Origin: an uncultured Desulfobulbaceae bacterium
GTDB taxonomy: Bacteria > Desulfobacterota > Desulfobulbia > Desulfobulbales > Desulfobulbaceae
NCBI GenBank assembly: GCA_947259225.1
Contig: CAMYLK010000001.1
Coordinates: 186,001 to 250,000, forward strand
DNA length: 64,000 nt
Direction: 5' to 3'
This document shows, one piece after another, positions 26,182-35,744 of the stretch (positions are counted from its first letter, which is position 1; every line of letters begins with the position of its first letter). A program made the translations under genes and the position numbers. The notes beneath the pieces are model-generated. The model made no database searches, was not told the origin of the DNA, and saw nothing but the letters and a program-made list of their open reading frames with translations.

Positions 26182-27363
26182 TTAATTGGGGCAAACAGAC
26201 TTGTAGAATTCGTATTCCCCCTTGTCGCTGATCCTGACGATGACAGCGCATTTTATTGGATCTCCCTCTTCGGTAAAGGTCATGTCACCGGTGATACCCT
26301 TGAAGTTTTTGATATTAGCCAGCGCATTGCGGATTGCCTGACGGTCTTTATCGGCCTTGCCTGTGATCTCGCCGGAATTTTCAATGGCAGCCTGCACAAG
26401 TCGCAGGGAATCCCAGGTCAGAGCTGCAACATCATCCGGTGTATAACCATATTCTTTCTCGTAACGGTCAATGAATTCCTTGGTTGCTCCCTTGGCTCCG
26501 GCTGCCGCATAATGGGAGGAAAAGAACAGGCCGTAACAGTCTTTGCCGCACAGAGTGACGGTTTCGGCAGAACCCCATGAGTCGCTTCCTACAATAGGTC
26601 CTGTCCAGCCAAGTTCATGGGCCTGCTGGACGATCAGGGCGACTTCATTGTAGTACTGGGGCGTAAAAAGGACCTGTGCCCCGGACTTGTTAATTTTGCT
26701 CAACTGTGAACTGAAATCAGTGTCCTTGGTTGTAAAGCTCTCAAATGCGACCACTGAGCCGGGACCGTGAATTTTCTCCCAGGCCTGTTTAAAAAACTCG
26801 GCAAGGCCCTTGGGGTAATCGCTGGCCACGTCATAGAGCACTGCCGCCTTGGTGAACTTGAATTCCTCGGTAATGAAGTTTGCCAGAACTGGTCCCTGGA
26901 ACGGATCGAGGAAGCAGCCGCGAAAAACATAAGGACGATTCGCGGTGGAGTCAGGATTGGTGGACCAGGGAGTAATCATCGGCGTTTTGTAGTTATTTGC
27001 CACATCTCCGGCGGGTACCGCCTGTTTGGAAGACTGCGGTCCGACAATAACCAGCACTTCGTCCTCGGTGATCATCTTGGTATTCGCTTTGACAGCCGAC
27101 TCTGCCTTGGCCTCATTGTCTTCAATAACCAGTTCGACGGGATATTTTTTACCACCCACTTCCAGGCCGCCTGCTTTCTTTATATCGGCGAGCCACATCT
27201 GGGCCGCATACTTTGTGCCCTCGCCCACCTTGGGAATATCACCTGTTATCGGGGCATTAATGCCGACCTTGATGACTTTTGCACGACCTAAAGCCCAGGC
27301 GCTGGTTGAAAGAATAAGTACAGTGATGCATCCCCAAATAATACCTTTAGACAAGCTTTTCAT
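26182..27363 (-). CDS. livK: Branched-chain amino-acid ABC transporter substrate-binding protein
   Basis: 393-aa type I periplasmic binding protein. Signal peptide MKSLSKGIIWGCITVLILS (cleavage near SAWA). Family landmarks: KVGINAPITGDIPKVGEG, IVGPQSSKQAVPAGDVA, PWSTNPDS and the hinge PIVGSDSWGS. The start at 27363 is fixed by GGAGGAAAC directly upstream; the longer frame to 27426 has no site. First gene of the liv operon. Whether leucine, a short amide or another ligand is bound cannot be judged by eye. Confidence 0.93.
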   Translation of the reverse strand: MKSLSKGIIWGCITVLILSTSAWALGRAKVIKVGINAPITGDIPKVGEGTKYAAQMWLADIKKAGGLEVGGKKYPVELVIEDNEAKAESAVKANTKMITEDEVLVIVGPQSSKQAVPAGDVANNYKTPMITPWSTNPDSTANRPYVFRGCFLDPFQGPVLANFITEEFKFTKAAVLYDVASDYPKGLAEFFKQAWEKIHGPGSVVAFESFTTKDTDFSSQLSKINKSGAQVLFTPQYYNEVALIVQQAHELGWTGPIVGSDSWGSAETVTLCGKDCYGLFFSSHYAAAGAKGATKEFIDRYEKEYGYTPDDVAALTWDSLRLVQAAIENSGEITGKADKDRQAIRNALANIKNFKGITGDMTFTEEGDPIKCAVIVRISDKGEYEFYKSVCPN

Positions 27364-27826
27364 GTTTCCTCCGACAATTGTGTTAATGAAGCAATGTGGT
27401 GAAAATAAGCCCCAGTTGACTGACAATACGTTATTTACATTAAATTATATTATTGTACACCCCTAAATTATTCTAGCGGCAGTAAGGTATTTATACTCAC
27501 ATGAAAAAATAAAACAATTCCAGGTAAAGAGGAACTTATCGACTCATCCTCTAAAATTTTGGGACCTCCACCTCCCTACATCACATATGGGGATTTTTCT
27601 ATAATTCCTTTGGATTACAATTTTACAAAAACTCACGATGTTTCTATAAAACTGATACCCTGTTGGTTACAATGTAAGCCGCATTCTCAGGCCAAACAAT
27701 CACAGCGAATCTTCTTCAGAATTCAAGGCCGGATCGGTCAGCCACCTCACCGGCGGTGAGAAGGCGAGGAACTTTCTTAAAATACCAGTCACTTGCGATG
27801 TGTGTTTTTTTACCGTGTATACCGCA
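27364..27826. other. 463-bp gap between convergent or tandem minus-strand units
   Basis: Should contain the liv promoter near 27430-27480, though no clear boxes were fixed. A 6-bp hairpin CTCACC-GGC-GGTGAG lies at 27746-27760, shortly downstream of the nitroreductase start side of the gap's other end; without a T run it is not called a terminator. No gene or known RNA motif seen. Confidence 0.4.
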
Positions 27827-28642
27827 TCAATCTACAAAATGAACCTTTACCGGCCCGCGCTGAACTGTTCGGTGGTATTCCACCTCAGGTTCTCCAAAAC
27901 CCATTGCATATCCCAGGAGATGGTTTTCAGGAATTCCGAGCCTCTTTACCAGATCGGGAAGAAGCGAAAGAGCCATCATAAACATCCCATCCCAGAATGT
28001 GCCAACCCCTTTTGCATGCGCCATCAACTGAAAAGTCGTCAGAGCGATAAGAGAGTCCTGAGCCGGGCAGGGGGCATCTTTCGGAGCGCTTGTAATGAGC
28101 AGATGTGGAGCTCCTCTGCAAATTATATCCTGCCCCTCATTTTTCCATGCACTGACCGCCATACCTATGTACTGTGCCACCAGGCCTTCCGGCAGCTCGC
28201 CTGCATCATGGAGTTTTCCGAGTTTATCCATCACCTCTTCCAGTATTTTCTTCAGGACAGCACCCTCCCTGACCACAGTAAAAAGAACCCCTTGCACATT
28301 AACACCGGTCGGGGAATGGTTGGCAATATCCAGAAGTTCGTCAATTAACGCAGGAGACAGGTCTTTGCCGGTGTACCGACGTACAGACCTTCGCCCCTTG
28401 ATAAGCACCTCCAGTTTTGCCGGATCAGGCATATTGCCGTCCAGCAAAATGCTTGCATCGGGATCCCTCCCAAGGATCGATACAGCACCTGTAGGACATA
28501 CAGCAAGACAATGCTGACATTGGTAACACCCCTCCTTATAGATGACGGGGTAGTCATCCATATTGATAACACCTGCAGGACACTCAGCAACACATTCACC
28601 ACACTGGATGCAACGCTCTTCATCTACTTGAAACTGATTCAT
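27827..28642 (-). CDS. Ferredoxin-nitroreductase fusion protein
   Basis: 271 aa. The N-terminal ~60 residues hold two 4Fe-4S clusters (CIQCGECVAECP and CYQCQHCLAVCP). The remainder is a nitroreductase-type FMN domain (RRSVRRYTGKDLSP, NHSPTGVNVQG, GYAMGFGEPE at the end). Such fusions are common in anaerobes and probably pass electrons from ferredoxin or similar carriers to FMN for reduction of nitro-aromatic or quinone-like compounds; the natural substrate is unknown. Monocistronic between unrelated genes. Confidence 0.92.
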   Translation of the reverse strand: MNQFQVDEERCIQCGECVAECPAGVINMDDYPVIYKEGCYQCQHCLAVCPTGAVSILGRDPDASILLDGNMPDPAKLEVLIKGRRSVRRYTGKDLSPALIDELLDIANHSPTGVNVQGVLFTVVREGAVLKKILEEVMDKLGKLHDAGELPEGLVAQYIGMAVSAWKNEGQDIICRGAPHLLITSAPKDAPCPAQDSLIALTTFQLMAHAKGVGTFWDGMFMMALSLLPDLVKRLGIPENHLLGYAMGFGEPEVEYHRTVQRGPVKVHFVD

Positions 28643-28782
28643 TTGGGCCTCAATTTTTTGCTCGGGTTAATATTGAACTTAATTTTAGGCGATTTCATAA
28701 AGAGTTTTTTGCTCTTTTTCTGAAGTTATACAATCCAACATTCCTCCAAGATCATTGAATATTTGAAGTCTGTTGATCACCT

Positions 28783-30018
28783 TTACAGCACTACCCTCAC
28801 TCGCAGGCCGAAAGCCCACAGGCTACTTTCATCCGGGTTTAAAGCCGGGTCTTTGATGTATTGAATGGTTGGCGTTACGGCCAATTCTTTTGTCAGTTGG
28901 TAGCGCCAGAAGAGCTCGGTCGTGTACTGGTCGTCCAGATCACCGAAGGATGTTTCATTGGGTTTGCCCCAGTTGAAGCCGAATCCGATCACCCCGCGAA
29001 TGGGGACCGGCTGGTATCCGATACCGACCGTTATTGAACGCTCCAGGAGGCTGCCGCTGTCCTCTGTGTAGCCGCCGCGGATAAAGGGAAACCACTTGTC
29101 ATCTATCCACTGGTGCCATGAGGCGTTTAGGCCCCAACCGTCAGGGGTGCCGTTGGCCCGCTCATCAACATGCCAGAAGGTGAGATGGATGTTATCGAAG
29201 TAGAGCTTTTCCTGTCCCGGCGTGAAGCCGACCTCCACCCACTTGAAAAAATCGCTTCCCTCCATCAGGTTATCGAAAGGATCGGCAGGATCTGAATTGG
29301 CGTCAACTATTCCGGCCTGAACATACACTTTTTCTCCAATCATACCGCCAATACCAGCACCGAGAGCAGCATCATTGGTCAGGTCCATGGCAGCCGAACC
29401 TGTTGAGAACATGAAATTGGTAAAACCGAGCCAGGGGCTGGCAAGGAGGTAGACATCTACGAAGTCGGTTGCATCAAGGAAGCCAGCTACAGCAGCCCAT
29501 GTCCCTTCAGCAAAGTACTGCTTCCAGTACAGGTTGGTCAGGCGCGTCTGCTGGTCGCTGAATGGTGCTTCGAACAGTCCCACATATCCACTTTCAAAAC
29601 CGAGACCGCTTGGAGGGACATCTGTGTAGCTGTGTCGGTTTTCTACTTTCCAGTTCAGGCTTCCCTTGTTTGGTGTTCCTCGGTTCACCAGGTCCCAGAA
29701 ACCGAAGAAACGAACCATGCCGCTGCTGGCGTTGTCTTCACCGGGACTATCACTTACACCGACAAAAAAAGCGCTGTAATCAAGGCTCCAGTTAAAACCG
29801 GTCTTCTCTGCCACAGCATTTTTCCACTCCTTGATCGGTGCAAAGAGGCGCGATTCATATAGTGGATTCGCCTCCCGGTCCAGGTTGATCTGGTTTTCAA
29901 CTTCATCAGTAGAAAGTCGCGGCCTGACAGTGTTCTCTGTTGTGGAATTTGCCGCCTGCAATGTTGGCGAAAAACCTAATAGTATTGCGGCCAGAAATAA
30001 GGATATTTTTGGTTTCAA
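28783..30018 (-). CDS. OprB-family carbohydrate-selective porin
   Basis: 411-aa outer-membrane beta-barrel. Signal peptide to about residue 22 (SPTLQAANS). The mature part has alternating aromatic strands, FWDLVNRGTPNKGSLNWKVE and the C-terminal LWAFGLRVRVVL ending in a hydrophobic residue as barrels do. The OprB assignment rests on SLDYSAFF near the N-terminus, AFFVGVSD and the GIGYQPVPIRGVIGFGFNWGKP segment. It may import sugars or small solutes across the outer membrane. The next gene upstream (30115) encodes a secreted dipeptidase. Confidence 0.85.
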   Translation of the reverse strand: MKPKISLFLAAILLGFSPTLQAANSTTENTVRPRLSTDEVENQINLDREANPLYESRLFAPIKEWKNAVAEKTGFNWSLDYSAFFVGVSDSPGEDNASSGMVRFFGFWDLVNRGTPNKGSLNWKVENRHSYTDVPPSGLGFESGYVGLFEAPFSDQQTRLTNLYWKQYFAEGTWAAVAGFLDATDFVDVYLLASPWLGFTNFMFSTGSAAMDLTNDAALGAGIGGMIGEKVYVQAGIVDANSDPADPFDNLMEGSDFFKWVEVGFTPGQEKLYFDNIHLTFWHVDERANGTPDGWGLNASWHQWIDDKWFPFIRGGYTEDSGSLLERSITVGIGYQPVPIRGVIGFGFNWGKPNETSFGDLDDQYTTELFWRYQLTKELAVTPTIQYIKDPALNPDESSLWAFGLRVRVVL

Positions 30019-30114
30019 TTCTTTCGTCTCTCTTTGTTTGTCTTATTGGAAAAAAAATTACTCAGGGTGTTTCATTGCCCGAATGGACTTTTCTTCAGAT
30101 CCCTCGTAGTGGAT

Positions 30115-31371
30115 CTAACGTGCCTGAAAATGCTCCCGCAGTTCATTGCGCAGCCGAACACGCTCTGCATAATCTTTGGCAAACTGCTCAGGTGGAACTC
30201 CTTCCCAAACCTGTTGGTAGACACGCATTTTGTTGCCGCCGTAGATCTTGGCGATGTCTTCGTTGGAATACCCCCTCTTCCACAATTCATCTGTCACTGC
30301 CGCCAGGATCTTGGCAAGCTCACCGCAGCCATCTGCTCCGCTTTTAAATGCTTTCACCATGTATCCGTCATCGTTATACAGGTTTGGATTCGCATTCACG
30401 AAATTCATCGTCGGTTCAGTCGTGAACATATCGTCACTTGCTATACCGACATGGTCGACTCCGACCAGCTTGACATAGTAATCAATCATATCTGCAGCTT
30501 GCTGAGGAGTGATGTCGTCCGGCCAGATGCCGTCCATCATCCACTCGGTGAAGGTCGGTGAGACAAAACCACCGGACTTGGCTGCGCGGATTGCCTCCTC
30601 GTCCGTAATATTGCGGTAGCAGCCTCTCTTGGTGGCTTTGGGCTCATCTTTATAGAGGCCGATGGGTAGCGAATGGGAATAAATGTAGGGCACGCCAGGA
30701 TAATTTTTATCCATGTAATCCATAACACCGTTCGTGGTCTTGGGACCCATATGGCTCAGGTCAACCACGATACCGTATTTCACCATTTCATCCACGATTG
30801 ACAACCCCCATGCGGTCACGCCGGTCGTGTTGCCATTAAATTCGGCCAGAGATCCTGATCCGGCCCTGAAAAGGTCGTTATAGGAGAGGATCATGCTGGC
30901 GATCCCCATTTCTTTGAGCAAGGCGACCTTCTTGAGATCTCCGTCCAGGATGGTCGAAGTCTGCGTATTCCAGATAACCGCTGTCTTGCCCTGGATGTGC
31001 GCGGCTTCAATGTCACGAGTAGAGCGGACAAAGACATATTTCCCAGGAGTCTCGGCCATGGCTTTGCGGTAAATCTGGAGCTCGTTCAGGTATTGATCCC
31101 AGGTATAGCTGCCTGCAGCAATCGTCATGTCATGCCCGGTAATTCCAGCGTCGCGGGAACGTTGCGTATACTCGTGCAGATGTTCGGGCTCGGTCCAGCC
31201 GGTACCATATGGACTCGCAAAGAATCCGACCACCACCGTGTCTTTCACGAACTGCTTGGCATTGTCCGATGCTTCCCAGGTTTTCGATTCAACACTTGCC
31301 AGAATTAAACCTGGAAATAATAGTGCCAATAAGGTGATTAGAACGAAAGTTTTACTGAAGTAAGTGGTCAT
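30115..31371 (-). CDS. Secreted membrane-dipeptidase (peptidase M19) family protein
   Basis: 418 aa with an N-terminal signal peptide ([16 protein letters not shown]). Amidohydrolase-type M19 fold: [35 protein letters not shown] and [18 protein letters not shown] carry histidines and aspartates expected for the binuclear zinc site. The first His-x-Asp motif is not clean (GHDMTIAAG may be equivalent), so catalytic competence should be treated as likely, not proven. Expected reaction: hydrolysis of dipeptides or D-amino-acid peptides in the periplasm. Located next to a porin and a second secreted amidohydrolase. Confidence 0.85.
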   Translation of the reverse strand: MTTYFSKTFVLITLLALLFPGLILASVESKTWEASDNAKQFVKDTVVVGFFASPYGTGWTEPEHLHEYTQRSRDAGITGHDMTIAAGSYTWDQYLNELQIYRKAMAETPGKYVFVRSTRDIEAAHIQGKTAVIWNTQTSTILDGDLKKVALLKEMGIASMILSYNDLFRAGSGSLAEFNGNTTGVTAWGLSIVDEMVKYGIVVDLSHMGPKTTNGVMDYMDKNYPGVPYIYSHSLPIGLYKDEPKATKRGCYRNITDEEAIRAAKSGGFVSPTFTEWMMDGIWPDDITPQQAADMIDYYVKLVGVDHVGIASDDMFTTEPTMNFVNANPNLYNDDGYMVKAFKSGADGCGELAKILAAVTDELWKRGYSNEDIAKIYGGNKMRVYQQVWEGVPPEQFAKDYAERVRLRNELREHFQAR

Positions 31372-31423
31372 TGCTCTCTCTTTTTAGTTTTAATTTCGTT
31401 ATCATATTGAATGATTCATTATT

Positions 31424-31690
31424 TCAATCCTTGCATTCTCCTTCAACGTAACCAATAACTGCCTGATCAGAGCAGGCTGTACAGCCGTTGGAATATGTTT
31501 TGAAACTGCCGTTGCTCTGTTCGCCGCAGACCGGCCGATAATCCATGGTGCAAACCTGTGGCCGGGGATCGGTGCAGACGGTGTGTTTTTTTTCAGGCAC
31601 TGGTTCGTCACTTTGTTGGTCTGCAATCGCCATACTGCCCGTGGGGCAGAAAATGACGAAACAAAACATGATCAACATTGAATTTTTCAT
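31424..31690 (-). CDS. Small secreted Kazal-like protein
   Basis: 88 aa. A signal peptide (MLIMFCFVIFCPTGSMAIA) is followed by a cysteine-rich domain: CTDPRPQVCTMDYRPVCG, then KTYSNGCTACSD and EGEC. The spacing C-x6-C-x6/7-PVCG...TYSNGC..C...C is the Kazal-type serine protease inhibitor pattern, uncommon in bacteria. ATG 31690 follows GAAGGG; a GTG four codons upstream is possible. It lies between two secreted hydrolase genes on the same strand, so it could inhibit exogenous proteases, but this is inference. Confidence 0.75.
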   Translation of the reverse strand: MKNSMLIMFCFVIFCPTGSMAIADQQSDEPVPEKKHTVCTDPRPQVCTMDYRPVCGEQSNGSFKTYSNGCTACSDQAVIGYVEGECKD

Positions 31691-31760
31691 TTTGCCCTTC
31701 ACGAGGAGTTGTATTTTTTTAAGTTGCGGGGTACCTAAACACCCCGCAACATCCTTTATC

Positions 31761-33287
31761 CTAAAGGGTATTTTTGTAGATTTTTCCGTCTTTCATAATA
31801 ATGCGCATGGTATCAATGCCATCACGTGCTGGGGCGTCAAACCATAATTCGCTGCCGCCTATAACGGTAATATCTTCGAGCGGGTTGCCGTCGACCAACA
31901 GGATGTCTGCATAGGCTCCCTCTTCAATCACACCAATTTTTCCTTCATAGTAAGGGTTAAGAACGTTGCCTGAGAGTGCAACCATTTCGCCGTTAACAGA
32001 TGTCAAAGATTTAAGCGCAAAGTGGTTGCCAAAGAATTTTGCACTGAGATAAATTTCATGGTCCGTCTGTTTTTTACAAGAATCACCAAAACCGACACAA
32101 TCAGCATTGAAGCCAAATTTTGGTTGATACTTTTTGACATTTTCAATGAAATCCCCAAAAGCTGCCTGAGCAGTGGCTGCTTTGCGTGCAGATGCAGGGC
32201 TTGAACTGATGGCTTCAATTTTCCCTAATTCAGGAGAAAAAGCATGCATATTTGTTGTCATGTACGCACCTTTTTCCTTCATCAGTTTTGCAACATCACC
32301 GTCAAACATAAATGTGTGTTCTAGTGTCTTTACACCGTTCTCTAAACAGCGAATGATCGATTTTTTACTATAGGCATGTGACATGACGTAAGAGCCATAA
32401 GCATCAGCAATCTCTACAGCTGCACGAATTTCTTCAGCAGAATAAGCATCGAGCTGCCATGGGTCGAAAGCAGACGCCACTCCACCACTGGACATGATCT
32501 TAATCTGCGTTGCACCCTGCATAAAATTCTGACGTGCACCTGTCTTGATCATATCAACACTGTCGGCAGTAAAAGTCATTCCAAGCCTTGATCCAGCTGA
32601 ATTAGCGCCGTAAACAGTCTCATTGGGTGTAGTAAAATTTCTAAAATCAGCATGTGAGCCAGTTGGCCCAAGAAATGCGCCTGCAGGATAGATACGTGGC
32701 CCGACAACCACCCCTTCGTCAATGCTTTTTTTCAGCCCAGCTCCCATTCCGCCGGCATCACGCCAGGTTGTAAAACCATCCATCAAGGCAGCTTTTGCCT
32801 TTGCTGCGGAACGAATTGCCAGTTCTTCCCAGTTCCGATTGTTTTCAATGTCAGCCAGAGAGGTGCCATTCATCTGCAAATGGCCATGTCCCTCAATGAG
32901 ACCTGGCATTAATGTTCGTCCATCACCATCTATGATGTTTATCTTTATTTGCTTCTTCTCGGTCTTTGCCTCTCCATCTTTAATGCTAATGGTATAAGTG
33001 TTGGAATCGTACCCGGAAGGGACATGTACCTTTTTTACTCCCCCGCTTGTTACATCAACTTCGTAAACACCTGAAGTCGGGATATCTTTGGCGATTTTCT
33101 TGATCAGATTCCTAACCACCAATACGTCGTAACCCATCATCAGACTGTCGCTCTTGCCGTCAAAAATGTTGACGTTCTTGAATAGCGTAACCTCCGAGGG
33201 AATCTCCTCATTTGCCTGCACCTGCGGCAATGTAGACATGACTGAGAATGTCATGAGTGCTGCCAGGATAATCAATGATTTTTTCAT
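31761..33287 (-). CDS. Secreted amidohydrolase-family metal hydrolase
   Basis: 508 aa with a signal peptide (LIILAALMTFSVMST, cleavage near VQANE). Amidohydrolase landmarks: PGLIEGHGHLQM (HxH metal pair), KIMSSGGVAS (the Lys that is carbamylated), MSHAYSK and TLEHTFMFDG (metal histidines), the C-terminal YADILLVDGNPLEDI. An insertion of about 45 residues between the first beta-sandwich strands and the HxH is unusual. Relatives cleave imidazolonepropionate-like rings or Xaa-Pro/Xaa-Arg dipeptides; export suggests dipeptide scavenging together with the M19 neighbour. Confidence 0.87.
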   Translation of the reverse strand: MKKSLIILAALMTFSVMSTLPQVQANEEIPSEVTLFKNVNIFDGKSDSLMMGYDVLVVRNLIKKIAKDIPTSGVYEVDVTSGGVKKVHVPSGYDSNTYTISIKDGEAKTEKKQIKINIIDGDGRTLMPGLIEGHGHLQMNGTSLADIENNRNWEELAIRSAAKAKAALMDGFTTWRDAGGMGAGLKKSIDEGVVVGPRIYPAGAFLGPTGSHADFRNFTTPNETVYGANSAGSRLGMTFTADSVDMIKTGARQNFMQGATQIKIMSSGGVASAFDPWQLDAYSAEEIRAAVEIADAYGSYVMSHAYSKKSIIRCLENGVKTLEHTFMFDGDVAKLMKEKGAYMTTNMHAFSPELGKIEAISSSPASARKAATAQAAFGDFIENVKKYQPKFGFNADCVGFGDSCKKQTDHEIYLSAKFFGNHFALKSLTSVNGEMVALSGNVLNPYYEGKIGVIEEGAYADILLVDGNPLEDITVIGGSELWFDAPARDGIDTMRIIMKDGKIYKNTL

Positions 33288-33710
33288 GGTAACTCTCCTG
33301 TGATTTTAATTCTGTATTAAATATATGGTAATTCAATCACTATATATTTGTTGGTAATTATTATTAATATATACATCAGTTTTAATTATAATATGGAATT
33401 TGTCAACAAAGAGAGACAGAGTGTTTTTTCAGTCAAATTAAACCTGAGATCTTGCCAATGGGAATATCAAATTATGGAATATATTGAGACCTGAAGGTTC
33501 ATTGTAACAATATTCAGGCAGAAAGAAAATTTATCTGAAATTGAAGATTCTTGAAGACAACCTCAACTTGAAAAAATTCATTATTCGAGCCAGGTTTGTA
33601 TTGGCAATATTATATTCGATACCCACCATTGTTTAACGGTGACGTTTCTCCTGTCATGTACATATCTCCTTGTACTCACGCTTACCTGTTGTCGGAGATC
33701 AAACTGTCAC
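33288..33710. other. 423-bp gap with dispersed-repeat sequences
   Basis: A/T-rich. It contains AACCTCAACTTGA at 33559-33571 and, 20 bp on, AGGTTTGTATTGGCAATA at 33592-33609, both related to repeats elsewhere in the window. No ORF or RNA gene recognised. Confidence 0.5.
33556..33609. repeat. Dispersed short repeat pair (AACCTCAACTTGA and AGGTTTGTATTGGCAA)
   Basis: The first element is identical over 13 bases to copies at 6519 and 8840; the second resembles AGGTTTGTGTTGGCAA at 40869 and AGGTGTGTACTGGCAA at 8153. Confidence 0.55.
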
Positions 33711-34763
33711 TCAGAATGAATATTCTTTTATATCGGTCTGCCTGCCATCAATGGAATATGTGACTGTGAGGGAATGATTGGCAGATGTAGCAATACCCTG
33801 CCACATCGGCTCCTGGCATCCGTTGGCAAAACGGCGGCTCATATTAACATTGATCATATCCTCTGGTTTTGCTTTTTTCCCCATGTCCTCGAATATTATG
33901 GATACAAGGTCAAAATTGAGCTCTTCAAGAGGGATTGGAGGGCATGGCCGGGCCAGCCTGCTGGCTTTCGGACCTCTTAATTTCCCGTTAAGCCACTCAA
34001 CGGTTTGAATATCCTTACTCCCGTTTTCAGTGACGTAATGGAATTGGATAAAATTCTGTCCGGTAGTCCCGAACATTATGAACACCGGTTTTGGATTACT
34101 GCCGATGAACTGGAGAATTTGTTCAACAGCCTCCCTTGCATTACCCCAGATAACCTTTACGGAGGGCTGCCTGGTATCACTCTCTCCGGTGATGTGCCAT
34201 CCTTGCTCGTCATCGTATTCGAAGACAAAAGTTAATCGATGATTCTTCCATTGGTTATTGATTAATTCCGAACAAACGATGTTGATAACGCGCTTTTGCG
34301 GGTTTTTACTCTGCCATGTGTCGTCAATTAAAGAAGCACTTTGAAGGTATTTGTATCGGGGCATGCAGTAACGCCGGGCCAGCGTTGAGAATATAGCAGA
34401 GTGATCTTTCTGCGTAGGCAGTTCACGGTAAGCCACCCACGCATCATCCTCTTTGAACAGGAAGAGTTCAGCTTCGGCGGGTTCGTCATGACGGGAGTAT
34501 GAGATATTCATGTAGGCGAAATCCTTACCTTTTGACATGGCGACCGAGTTAGCTGTCTCAAGCAGCTGGTCTTCCCCTGTATCCCTGAGCATTTTTACGA
34601 TAGCTTTATGCTCAGGAGAGTCGTTGAATGCGTAGGAAAGTGCCGGAACTTTTGTATCCATTACAGTATCAGAGGCAGTTGTTACAGGTACTTGGCCTAT
34701 ACTGCCAAAGGCTACAACCAGGCCAAGGGACCATGTGAACCATCGTTTCATATTGCGGCTCAT
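33711..34763 (-). CDS. Secreted protein of unknown function
   Basis: 350 aa, not recognised. Signal peptide at residues 5-30 (WFTWSLGLVVAFGSIG, cleavage near TTASD). The mature protein is mixed alpha/beta with no catalytic motif I can name. Three cysteines (CMPRYKYL, VCSELI, CQEP) could form a disulfide in the periplasm. The start MSRNMKRW at 34763 follows AAGGAGC. It stands alone between a gap with repeats and the metal island. Confidence 0.65.
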   Translation of the reverse strand: MSRNMKRWFTWSLGLVVAFGSIGQVPVTTASDTVMDTKVPALSYAFNDSPEHKAIVKMLRDTGEDQLLETANSVAMSKGKDFAYMNISYSRHDEPAEAELFLFKEDDAWVAYRELPTQKDHSAIFSTLARRYCMPRYKYLQSASLIDDTWQSKNPQKRVINIVCSELINNQWKNHRLTFVFEYDDEQGWHITGESDTRQPSVKVIWGNAREAVEQILQFIGSNPKPVFIMFGTTGQNFIQFHYVTENGSKDIQTVEWLNGKLRGPKASRLARPCPPIPLEELNFDLVSIIFEDMGKKAKPEDMINVNMSRRFANGCQEPMWQGIATSANHSLTVTYSIDGRQTDIKEYSF

Positions 34764-35194
34764 GGATATGCTCCTTTAAGATTGTTGAGTGGGGCAGGTA
34801 AGGTGAGGGGGATTTTCCTCCAAGGGAACTAAGAAGAAATGGCAGCGCATCGAATTACCTGTTACCTCATTATTTATATCATTTTTCTCTGCCCGCATTC
34901 AAGGCATCATCATTCAGTTCCTTAAATTTACGCATTTTTCCTAAAGTCTTCTCATACTAGACCGGGTTCAACTCATACAATGAAATCGTTTTGGTAATTT
35001 CCCGACTGTTCATTTCATAAAGATTGTAACAGTCAAAGATTAGCTGCAAAGGAAAACCGTTAGTATCAAGCGGACCTGTATTGTAAAAAATATTTCCTCA
35101 CCATTGACACTGGACCAAAGTCCAATGTTTACGGTTAGTACAAAGACAGCAGAATATATGTATGAGAGAAATAAATTTTACAGGAGGTGCCGAT
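34764..35194. other. 431-bp gap ending in a MerR-type promoter
   Basis: Mostly A/T-rich without a gene. Its right end carries the promoter at 35104-35135 and the RBS CAGGAGG at 35181 for the 89-aa gene. Confidence 0.6.
35104..35135 (+). promoter_or_regulatory. MerR-type promoter/operator of the 89-aa gene
   Basis: TTGACA and TACGGT are separated by 20 bp, longer than the usual 17, and the spacer holds the dyad TGGAC-CAAA-GTCCA. An over-long spacer with a central dyad is the signature of MerR-family activation. 24 of 32 positions are identical to the promoter at 35673-35704. Confidence 0.75.
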
Positions 35195-35464
35195 ATGAAA
35201 ACTAAAACCGCAATAAATGATACTATTCTGGAAAAAGTGACGTTAGTATTGCCCAAAGAAATTGTTGATGATCTCAACAAAATTGCTTCGTTCAATGAAA
35301 CTTCCCGTGAGGACCTCGTTTATTCATATATTGTCGATGGTATTGCGGGTGATTCCCGTACAGTTAAACGCATGAATTTTACAGATCATGTTAACGAAAC
35401 CCTGGGCAAAAACAATATCCCACCAAAAACTGTCGAAGATATTTTTAACAATTTAGTTTACTGA
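35195..35464 (+). CDS. 89-aa ribbon-helix-helix-like small protein
   Basis: Not assigned to a named family. Residues 12-48 (VTLVLPKEIVDDLNKIA, then SREDLVYSYIVDGIA) have the beta-helix-helix rhythm of CopG/MetJ-type DNA-binding proteins. The start at 35195 is fixed by AGGAGG; the upstream ATG at 35162 is not used. It has its own MerR-type promoter, almost the same as that of the downstream merR operon, and its own terminator, so it belongs to the metal regulon. It could be a second regulator or an antitoxin-like protein; no toxin gene is adjacent. Confidence 0.75.
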   Translation: MKTKTAINDTILEKVTLVLPKEIVDDLNKIASFNETSREDLVYSYIVDGIAGDSRTVKRMNFTDHVNETLGKNNIPPKTVEDIFNNLVY

Positions 35465-35478
35465 CCTGTTCTACTGTA

Positions 35479-35525
35479 ATCCTTCCGGCTATGAACAACC
35501 CCCTTAGCCGGAAGGATCCTTTTCA
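35479..35525 (+). terminator. Terminator of the 89-aa gene
   Basis: ATCCTTCCGGCTA pairs perfectly with TAGCCGGAAGGAT around a 13-nt loop, followed by CCTTTTC. Lies 15 bp after the stop codon at 35464. Confidence 0.8.
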
Positions 35526-35672
35526 CCAAATATTTAAACACAGGTTACGTCATCCTCCCACTTTGATTCAGTTAAGCCCCTATTTAATATATATTCCCTC
35601 TTGTCCCTTACCCATCGTGATCAATTCCCTGAAACGAGAATATATATTTGTTTGATTTTTCAGGCCAAACCC

Positions 35673-35704
35673 TTGACCATGGACTATGGTCTAATGTTTA
35701 TAGT
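35673..35704 (+). promoter_or_regulatory. MerR-type promoter/operator of the copper operon
   Basis: TTGACC and TATAGT are 20 bp apart, with the spacer dyad TGGAC-TATG-GTCTA in the same position as in the 35104 promoter. RBS GGAGG and the merR start follow 27-41 bp downstream. Confidence 0.78.
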
Positions 35705-35744
35705 TATGATAGAAGAAAAAAACACTGTTTGGAGGATAACAGCG

